A DNA stretch of 6,183 nucleotides from Frankiales bacterium (GTDB taxonomy: Bacteria; Actinomycetota; Actinomycetes; Mycobacteriales; SCTD01), in assembly GCA_025464915.1 (NCBI GenBank), contig JAODNF010000061.1, positions 1 to 6,183 of the forward strand. The letters run 5' to 3'. A model generated the notes under the pieces. That model had not been told where the DNA came from, did no database searches, and saw nothing but the letters and a program-made list of their open reading frames with translations. Position 1 is the stretch's first letter. Every line of letters starts with the position of its first letter. Of this stretch, positions 1 through 4,586 are shown piece after piece. A program made the translations under genes and the position numbers.

Positions 1-76
1 CGTGAAGGTCGAGACCACCGTGTCGACGACCTGCACCGACCCGTTCACCACCGCTGTCAGGAGTTCCCAGGCGTGA
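1..76 (+). CDS. Nif3-like dinuclear metal-centre protein, 3' end only
   Basis: Only the last 24 residues are in the window; the first complete codon begins at base 2 and the TGA stop is 74-76. The readable tail contains VETTVSTTCTDPFT, which resembles the C-terminus I recall for actinobacterial Nif3/YqfO-family proteins (hexameric proteins with a two-metal site and unsettled cellular role). The stronger argument is context: in actinobacteria a Nif3 gene is commonly directly upstream of a zinc-ribbon gene and an RNase H/CobC gene, exactly the order seen here. The stop overlaps the GTG start of the next gene in a GTGA tetranucleotide at 73-76, implying coupled translation. No metal-binding motif of the family is visible in so short a piece, so the name rests on tail similarity plus neighbours. 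Confidence 0.65.
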   Translation, partial: VKVETTVSTTCTDPFTTAVRSSQA

Positions 77-816
77 AGGCCGACCCGTTCCTCCAGCTCC
101 GGCTGCTCGACCTGCAGGCGCTCGACAGCACCCTGGACCGGCTGGCCCACAAGCGCCGGACGCTGCCGGCGATCGCCGAGATCCAGAAGCGGGACGACCT
201 CGTCGCCGCGCGCCAGGGCGATGTCGTGCTGGCGCAGACGACCGTCAGCGACCTGCAGCGCGAGCTCGACAAGGCCGAGGCCGACATCGAGCAGGTGCGG
301 ACCCGCAAGAAGCGCGACGAGGACCGGCTCGCGTCCGGTGCCATCACGCAGGCCAAGCAGCTCGAGGAGATGCAGCACGAGGTCGGGACGCTGACCAGGC
401 GCCAGAGCGACCTGGAGGACGCGGAGCTCGAGGTCATGGAGCGGATGGAGGAGGCCCAGAAGGCCCTCGACGTCCTGCTTGCCGAGCGCTCCGAGCACGA
501 CGACGCCCGCGCCGCCGCCGTGGAGGAGCGCGACCGCGAGTGGGCCGCCATCGACGCGGAGCTGGCGACCGTCGCGGAGGACCGCGCGAAGGTCGCGCCG
601 GAGATCCCGGAGGCGCTGCTCGCGCTCTACGAGAAGATCCGGGCGGCAGAGGGCGGCATCGGTGCAGCCGCGATCGAGCGCGGTCGTTGCGGCGGCTGCC
701 ACCTCGACCTCATGAACAACGAGAAGTCCGCGTTCCGCGACGCGCCGACCGACGAGGTGCTGCGCCACGAGGACTGCCGCCGGATCCTCGTGCGCACCCT
801 GGAGTCCGGCCTGTGA
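73..816 (+). CDS. Coiled-coil protein with C-terminal C4-type zinc ribbon (CT398/Rv2229c-like)
   Basis: The product is 247 residues. Residues about 10-175 are rich in Glu, Arg, Lys, Ala and Leu in a heptad-like pattern, as expected for the long antiparallel coiled-coil hairpin of this family. A zinc-ribbon domain follows: Cys206 and Cys209 (CGGC), then His232 and Cys235 (HEDC) before RRILVR. Most relatives have CxxC at the second site and a Gly before RIL, so this copy appears to be a Cys3-His site. The cellular role is not established; a nucleic-acid or protein scaffold role is usually suggested. The GTG start at 73 is supported by AGGAG at 59-63, nine bases upstream, and by overlap with the Nif3 stop. 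The TGA stop overlaps the next start (GTGA, 813-816). It lies in an operon between the Nif3-like and RNase H genes. Confidence 0.9.
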   Translation: MKADPFLQLRLLDLQALDSTLDRLAHKRRTLPAIAEIQKRDDLVAARQGDVVLAQTTVSDLQRELDKAEADIEQVRTRKKRDEDRLASGAITQAKQLEEMQHEVGTLTRRQSDLEDAELEVMERMEEAQKALDVLLAERSEHDDARAAAVEERDREWAAIDAELATVAEDRAKVAPEIPEALLALYEKIRAAEGGIGAAAIERGRCGGCHLDLMNNEKSAFRDAPTDEVLRHEDCRRILVRTLESGL

Positions 817-1976
817 GAGTTGCCGTCGAGGCCGACGGCGGGTCGCGCGGCAACCCCGGCCCGGCCGGGTACGGCGCGGTCGTCATCTCCGAGAGCGGCG
901 AGGTGCTCGCTGAGCGGGCTGCCGGGATCGGCTCGGCGACGAACAACGTCGCCGAGTACTCCGGGCTCATCGCCGCGCTCGAGGCCGCTCTCGAGCTCGG
1001 CGCGACCCACGTGGACGTCCGGATGGACTCCAAACTGGTGGTGGAGCAGGTCTCCGGCCGCTGGCAGGTGAAGAACGAGGGCCTGCGCCCGCTGGCCCGG
1101 CAGGCCACCGGGCTGCTCGGGAAGTTCGACTCGTTCACCGCGCAGTGGATCCCGCGCGAGAAGAACAAGCACGCCGACCGGCTGGCCTACGAGGCGATGG
1201 ACGCCGTGGCCAAGGGCCACGTCTGGAAGCCCGGCGGCGACACCGGCCCGGCCGATGCCGCCGATCGCTGGCTCGAGCAGAACGAGCGGCAGACCGCCGA
1301 GTTCAGGGCCGCGCCGGCGAAGCTGGTCGGCTGGCAGGACATGGGCTCCAAGCCGACGACGACGCTGCTGCTGCGTCACGGCCAGACCGCCCTGTCGATC
1401 GAGAAGCGCTTCTCGGGCGTCGGCGACCCGCCGCTGACCGAGATCGGCCTCGCCCAGGCCGCGGCCGCCGCAGAGCGGCTGCGCGACTCGGGTGCCACGG
1501 TCGTCGTCGCCTCGCCGCTGCAGCGCGCGCAGCAGACCGCCGCGGCGGTCGCGTCGGTGCTCGGGGTCGAGGTGCACACCGAGGCGGGCTTCCAGGAGAC
1601 CGCCTTCGGCGACTGGGACGGCTACACCTTCGGTGAGGTCCGCGCGACATGGCCGGCCGAGATGGACGCCTGGCTGTCCTCGACGGCGGTCGCCCCGCCG
1701 CACGGCGAGAGCTTCGACGCCACCGCCATCCGCGTCCGTCAGGCCAGGGATCGCGTGCTCGCCGCCCACGGCGGCGAGAAGGTCGTCATCGTCAGCCACG
1801 TCACGCCCATCAAGACGCTGCTGCGAATGGCGCTCGAGGCGCCCCCCACCTCGCTCTACCGGATGCACCTCGACCTGGCGTGCCTGTCCCACGTGCAGTG
1901 GTTCGCCGACGGACCCGCGGTCGTGCGCTCCATGAACGAGACCTACCACCTCGCAGCCATCACACCCGGCGAGTAG
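813..1976 (+). CDS. Bifunctional RNase HI / CobC-type histidine phosphatase (Rv2228c-like)
   Basis: This 387-residue protein has two domains. Residues 1-130 form an RNase HI fold with the expected acidic residues: Asp8 (in ADGGSRGNPGPAG), Glu48 (in NNVAEY), Asp72 (in MDSKLVVEQ) and Asp122 (in NKHADRLA). It should cut the RNA strand of RNA-DNA hybrids. After a linker (about 131-180), residues 181-387 form a histidine phosphatase domain: RHGQT with nucleophile His189, SPLQRA at 234-239, Glu262 in ETAFGDWDG as likely acid/base, and Ser328-His329. This domain resembles alpha-ribazole phosphatase CobC; the mycobacterial homologue is reported to have both activities. The GTG start at 813 is preferred over the longer open frame (from 540) because it begins just before the domain, has GGAG at 801-804 and overlaps the upstream stop. 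All catalytic residues I looked for are present. Confidence 0.95.
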   Translation: MRVAVEADGGSRGNPGPAGYGAVVISESGEVLAERAAGIGSATNNVAEYSGLIAALEAALELGATHVDVRMDSKLVVEQVSGRWQVKNEGLRPLARQATGLLGKFDSFTAQWIPREKNKHADRLAYEAMDAVAKGHVWKPGGDTGPADAADRWLEQNERQTAEFRAAPAKLVGWQDMGSKPTTTLLLRHGQTALSIEKRFSGVGDPPLTEIGLAQAAAAAERLRDSGATVVVASPLQRAQQTAAAVASVLGVEVHTEAGFQETAFGDWDGYTFGEVRATWPAEMDAWLSSTAVAPPHGESFDATAIRVRQARDRVLAAHGGEKVVIVSHVTPIKTLLRMALEAPPTSLYRMHLDLACLSHVQWFADGPAVVRSMNETYHLAAITPGE

Positions 1977-1979
1977 GCC

Positions 1980-2027
1980 GGCGGGTCGGTCCGCCAGAGG
2001 TCGCGCCACGGCTCTCCCATGGCCTCT
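1980..2027. terminator. Weak inverted repeats in a convergent intergenic gap
   Basis: The 78 bases between the RNase H stop (1976) and the stop of the minus-strand membrane protein (2055) contain two small inverted repeats: GGCGG/CCGCC (1980-1984 with 1991-1995, six-base loop) and AGAGG/CCTCT (1996-2000 with 2023-2027, extendable inwards by wobble pairs). Neither is followed by a T run on either strand. The gap must separate convergent transcripts, so a terminator is plausible, but this structure is only a weak candidate. No gene is seen in the gap. Confidence 0.25.
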
Positions 2028-2054
2028 TCGACAGCCAGCTCGCGACCCGTGAGG

Positions 2055-2606
2055 TCAGGCCTGCGGGGTCGGCGGGCCCCACTGCGGGGCGGCCGGGATC
2101 GGCGTGGCAGCCGCCACATGATGCTGGACGGCGGCGGCGAAGGCGGGGGCGACCTTCTTCATCTCCACCCAGTACCCGTCCTTCGTGACGACTCCCTGCT
2201 GCCACTTCTTGGGCGCGGCGAGCGGGTAGCAGATCGCGACCACGAGCAGCAGGAACCCGATCAGGCTGACCGGCCCGTTCGTGGCGCTGAGCCCGGCGAG
2301 CAGCACGGCGACAGCCACGGCGGCGATGACCCACGCGATTGCGGTGCGCTTCTTCTGCTCGGCCATGCAGGTCGCGCAGTCGGGCACCTGACCCGTCACC
2401 GTCTTGCGGATCGCGATCATGATGATCACGGCGATGAGCAGTGACGCGAGGATGAGCACGTAGACCCAGGGCGGCGTCGCCGAGTAGTAGCTGCGCTTCT
2501 TCGAGCGCACGGCCGGGTTGGCATGGCGGGGGCAGATGCCCAGGCCCGTGAGGGCGTTGGACTGGACGGCGGCGCTGGGGACGAACAGGCCGGGATCGGA
2601 CGCCAC
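2055..2606 (-). CDS. Three-helix membrane protein of unknown function
   Basis: This gene encodes 183 residues with three clear hydrophobic segments at about 47-66, 88-107 and 112-131. A 46-residue N-terminal region comes before them. The tail of about 50 residues contains KDGYWVEMKKVAPAFAAAV and ends in a Pro/Ala-rich stretch. Two paired-ligand motifs flank the first helix: Cys25-x2-His28 and Cys77-x2-Cys80. I do not recognise a named family, although actinobacterial membrane proteins with a Cys pair before helix 1 and another after it are familiar to me. The frame is open much further upstream, but those residues overlap the ArsB-like gene. The GTG at 2606-2604 is chosen because AGGAGG (2616-2611 on the minus strand) lies four bases before it. 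It follows the ArsB-like stop by 23 bases, so it is probably co-transcribed with that gene; its role is unknown. Confidence 0.8.
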   Translation of the reverse strand: MASDPGLFVPSAAVQSNALTGLGICPRHANPAVRSKKRSYYSATPPWVYVLILASLLIAVIIMIAIRKTVTGQVPDCATCMAEQKKRTAIAWVIAAVAVAVLLAGLSATNGPVSLIGFLLLVVAICYPLAAPKKWQQGVVTKDGYWVEMKKVAPAFAAAVQHHVAAATPIPAAPQWGPPTPQA

Positions 2607-2610
2607 GGCT

Positions 2611-2616
2611 CCTCCT
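2611..2616 (-). promoter_or_regulatory. Strong ribosome binding site fixing the membrane-protein start
   Basis: The minus strand reads AGGAGG, then AGCC, then GTG. This near-perfect anti-16S match lies in the 23-base gap after the ArsB-like stop. It decides the start of the membrane protein against a far longer open frame. Confidence 0.75.
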
Positions 2617-2629
2617 GGTGCGGTCTGGG

Positions 2630-3730
2630 TCAGAGCACCAGAACGGTAACGGGTACCACGACCGCCACGAGGCACATCCCGGCGAGGGCGTGGCGCGTCC
2701 AGGAGATCGTCAGCCCCCGGCTGCGGCAGCGCTCGGCCCACAGCAGGGTGGCGAGGGACCCCCACGGAGTGATCAGCGGTCCGAGGTTCACGCCGAGCAG
2801 CACCGGCAGCAGCTGGTCGTGCGGCGCGACCCGCTCCACGGCCAGGTACGCCGGCAGGTTGTTGACCACGTTCGCCCCTGCCGCCGAGGCCAAAGCGGTC
2901 CGCAGTGACCCGCCGATGCCGTCCCGGAGCAGGTCGTCGACGCCCAGCGGTCCGGCCGCGGCGACGACGAGGAACAGCCCGGTGACGAGCAGCACCAGAC
3001 GCCACGGCAGCAGGGACAGCTGCAGGGCAGATCGCCTGCGCCACACAAAGAGCAGCACGGCGACCGACGCCGCGATGCTGGAGGCCAGAGCCGGGCTCGC
3101 GAACGCGAGGGCCGGGGCCAGGCCGAGGCAGGCGATCGCTGTCCCGGCCAGGAGGACCGGGTCCTCGACGGGAGCCGCAACCGGCTCGTCGTACCGGGTC
3201 GTCAGGGCGCGCCAGTGCCACACGAGCACGACCGCGACGGTCACGGCGATCGCCAGGACGGCGGGTACGGCGAGACGGCTGACGTAGTCACCGGTGCTGA
3301 GGTCGAGGCGGTCGAGCGCGAGCAGGTTCGTGAGGTTGCTGACCGGCAGCAGCAGGCTCGCCGTGTTCGCGAGCCAGACCGTCGTCACGGCGAACGGCAA
3401 CGGGTCCAGCTCGAGCTGCTGCGCCAGCGCGAGCACGACGGGCGTGACGAGGACGGCGGTCGTGTCGAGGCTCAGCAGGACGGTCGTCGTGCTGGCGAGC
3501 AGGACGACGAGCGCGAACAGCACGAGGGTCCGGCCGCGGGCCAGTCGTGCGGCACCGCGGGCGGCCACGTCGAAGACGCCCGCCGTGTCGGCGAGCTCGG
3601 CGAGGACGGTGATCGCGACGAGGAACAGCAGCACCGGGCCGGTGCGCTGCAGGACGTCACCCGCATCACCGGAGGAGAGGAGGCCGGTCGCGACGGTCAG
3701 GGCGCCGAGCACGGCGGCGACGAGCCACAC
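2630..3730 (-). CDS. ArsB-like permease (arsenite/SLC13-type ion transporter superfamily)
   Basis: The product is a very hydrophobic 366-residue protein with about ten membrane segments (for example near 33-52, 68-87, 113-133, 153-173, 239-259 and 347-366). ArsB/ion-transporter signatures occur in order: LDTTAVLVTPVV (88-99), ANTASLLLPVSNLTNLL (121-137), GANVVNNLPAYL (285-296) and GVNLGPLITPWGSLATLLW (313-331). The last two match the second half of ArsB, where the E. coli protein has GCDLGPKITPIGSLATLLW. ArsB exports arsenite/antimonite; here the substrate is unproven because no ArsR, ArsC or ArsA gene is visible. By my alignment from memory, about 30 residues (the first helix) of ArsB are missing. 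An in-frame TAG at 3763-3761 prevents extension, and GTG 3730-3728 is the first available start. No clear Shine-Dalgarno precedes it. Downstream is a three-helix membrane protein gene; upstream, after 51 bases, is the DinB-like gene. Confidence 0.85.
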   Translation of the reverse strand: MWLVAAVLGALTVATGLLSSGDAGDVLQRTGPVLLFLVAITVLAELADTAGVFDVAARGAARLARGRTLVLFALVVLLASTTTVLLSLDTTAVLVTPVVLALAQQLELDPLPFAVTTVWLANTASLLLPVSNLTNLLALDRLDLSTGDYVSRLAVPAVLAIAVTVAVVLVWHWRALTTRYDEPVAAPVEDPVLLAGTAIACLGLAPALAFASPALASSIAASVAVLLFVWRRRSALQLSLLPWRLVLLVTGLFLVVAAAGPLGVDDLLRDGIGGSLRTALASAAGANVVNNLPAYLAVERVAPHDQLLPVLLGVNLGPLITPWGSLATLLWAERCRSRGLTISWTRHALAGMCLVAVVVPVTVLVL

Positions 3731-3762
3731 GTCAGTGATCTTGTCCGGTGCGAGCGCCGTCT

Positions 3763-3777
3763 AACCGGAAGCCGGCT
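3763..3777 (-). terminator. Small hairpin between the DinB-like and ArsB-like genes
   Basis: On the minus strand, five bases after the DinB-like stop, AGCCGG-CTT-CCGGTT can form a six-pair stem (one G-U) with a three-base loop. There is no T run after it, so it is a weak terminator or RNA-processing candidate. The rest of the 51-base gap (3731-3781) shows no convincing -35/-10 pair, so whether the ArsB-like gene has its own promoter is open. Confidence 0.25.
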
Positions 3778-3781
3778 GCCG

Positions 3782-4270
3782 TCACTCGCCGGTGGCGCCG
3801 TCACGGAGCTCGCGGACCACGTCCAGGTGCCCGACGTGCCTTGCGTACTCCTGCACCAGGTGCAGCAGCACCCGGCGCAGGGGCGGCGGGTCGGCGCCGT
3901 CCCACCGCTCACCAGGCTGCCCGGTGTGGTCCAGGTCGTGTGACTCCACGATGCGCCGGGTGGTCGCGGCCTGCGCTCCGAGGTTCGTGGTCAGGGTCAC
4001 GAGGTCGTCGGTCGTGTGCCAGCGGTCGTCCTGGCGGTCCGCCCACGGGTCGCTGATCGCGTGGCCCTCGAAGCCCCACTCGAGCCAGCGCCGCTCGACG
4101 TGCCGGAGGTGGTTGACGAGCTCGCCGGGGGTCCAGCCGCTCGGAAGGGTGCTGACGTGCAGGTCGACGCCGGTGACCTTCTCGAGCACGACGGCGCGGA
4201 AGTAGTCGAGGTAGCCGAGCAGCGCCTGTCGCTCGTCGGCGATCGGGACCGTGGGTTCCGGGAAGTCCAT
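3782..4270 (-). CDS. DinB/DUF664 family protein (mycothiol-transferase-like)
   Basis: This 162-residue protein matches the DUF664 branch of the DinB four-helix superfamily in length and pattern. The N-terminal half has PSGWTPGELVNHLRHVERRW (residues 43-62), matching the family's helix with the first metal-ligand His (His54). The C-terminal helix has LLHLVQEYARHVGHLDVVRE (135-154), with His145 and His148 as candidates for the other ligands. Family members are metal-dependent enzymes, several using mycothiol or other low-molecular-weight thiols for detoxification; the substrate here is unknown. ATG 4270-4268 is chosen over the longer open frame because the family match begins there and GAGGA lies upstream with good spacing. 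It follows the stop of a truncated gene by 25 bases and precedes the ArsB-like gene on the same strand, so it may have lost its original promoter and depend on readthrough. Confidence 0.88.
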   Translation of the reverse strand: MDFPEPTVPIADERQALLGYLDYFRAVVLEKVTGVDLHVSTLPSGWTPGELVNHLRHVERRWLEWGFEGHAISDPWADRQDDRWHTTDDLVTLTTNLGAQAATTRRIVESHDLDHTGQPGERWDGADPPPLRRVLLHLVQEYARHVGHLDVVRELRDGATGE

Positions 4271-4273
4271 GGG

Positions 4274-4291
4274 CCGATCCTCGCGGATCAG
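4274..4291 (-). promoter_or_regulatory. Hairpin with GCGA tetraloop covering the DinB-like ribosome binding site
   Basis: The minus strand reads CTGATCC-GCGA-GGATCGG, a seven-pair stem (one T-G wobble) closed by a GNRA-type tetraloop. The GAGGATC that should serve as Shine-Dalgarno lies in the loop end and the 3' arm, so folding would hide it. It occupies almost the whole gap between the truncated upstream gene's stop (4298-4296) and the ATG at 4270. The pairing is read directly from the sequence; a regulatory role is inference. Confidence 0.4.
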
Positions 4292-4295
4292 ACGA

Positions 4296-4436
4296 TCACT
4301 CCGCGAAGGTGTGCAGCGTCGTGATGTCGTAGAGCAGGGCATCGGAGGCGGCGTCGCAGTGCATCGTCCGGTAGCCGTAGGTCCCGTCGACGTCGCGCAG
4401 CGGGTCGAAGCCCTCACTGTCGACGTGGAGCGCGGT
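4296..4436 (-). pseudogene. C-terminal fragment of an unidentified gene, 5' part missing
   Basis: From about 4436 to a TGA at 4298-4296 the minus strand encodes some 45 residues with nearly all codons ending in G or C, as in the neighbouring genes. The peptide includes HVDSEGFDPLRDVDGTYGY and ends DALLYDITTLHTFAE, and looks like a real protein C-terminus rather than a shadow frame. I do not recognise the family. Further upstream the same frame runs antisense to a plus-strand hydrolase remnant and loses protein-like character. No suitable start or ribosome binding site exists; the only ATG, inside the fragment, would give 22 residues. It is best read as the 3' remnant of a gene that once preceded the DinB-like gene. 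The exact breakpoint lies somewhere around 4405-4437. Confidence 0.6.
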
Positions 4437-4586
4437 CGGGCCATCGCCGCAGCGCTGCCGGGTGCCGAGCTGACGACCTACGAGGGCGCCGGCCACAACT
4501 ACATCGTGCCGATGAAGGATCGCGTCAACGCGCAGCTGCTCGACCTCTTCAGCCGGGTCGAGCAGCAGGTCAGCGCGACCGCCTGA
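4425..4586 (+). pseudogene. C-terminal fragment of an alpha/beta hydrolase, 5' part missing
   Basis: The plus strand from about 4425 to TGA 4584-4586 encodes about 53 residues: VERGRAIAAALPGAELT, then YEGAGHNY, then an amphipathic last helix (VNAQLLDLFSRVE). This is the typical end of an alpha/beta hydrolase: the helix and strand before the catalytic His, the EGAGH motif with that His, and the final helix. The nucleophile elbow (GxSxG), the acidic residue and all the rest, roughly 200 residues, are absent. A GTG at 4425 could formally start translation but no good ribosome binding site precedes it. Upstream the frame is antisense to the minus-strand fragment, so the gene was cut near 4420-4437. 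Its stop lies inside the 3' end of the GH3 gene, giving a 17-base tail-to-tail overlap. Confidence 0.65.

Noticed and set aside
540..812. An N-terminal extension of the RNase H/phosphatase by 91 codons
   Set aside because: It overlaps the zinc-ribbon gene out of frame and is Arg/Gly-rich. The GTG at 813 has a ribosome binding site and begins directly at the RNase H fold.
627..2009. A 460-codon open frame on the minus strand opposite the RNase H/phosphatase gene
   Set aside because: It is antisense to a gene with all catalytic motifs intact. Its translation is low-complexity Gly/Arg/Ala-rich with no family pattern, as expected of high-G+C shadow frames.
2607..3221. An N-terminal extension of the three-helix membrane protein
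   Set aside because: It runs through the ArsB-like gene in another frame and is Arg/Ala/Gly/Pro-rich. The AGGAGG-GTG at 2616-2604 explains the real start.
2630..3730. A complete arsenic-resistance operon around the ArsB-like gene
   Set aside because: No ArsR, ArsC, ArsA or Acr3 gene is present. The neighbours are a DinB-like protein and an unknown membrane protein, so the substrate is left open.
3215..3943. A 242-codon plus-strand open frame across the ArsB-like and DinB-like genes
   Set aside because: Its product is a biased Asp/Glu/Arg/Gln/Gly sequence antisense to two well-supported genes.
4271..4444. An N-terminal extension of the DinB-like protein
   Set aside because: The added residues are Thr/Arg/Ser/Pro-rich and lie out of frame over the truncated upstream gene. 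The ATG at 4270 has a good ribosome binding site and matches the family start.
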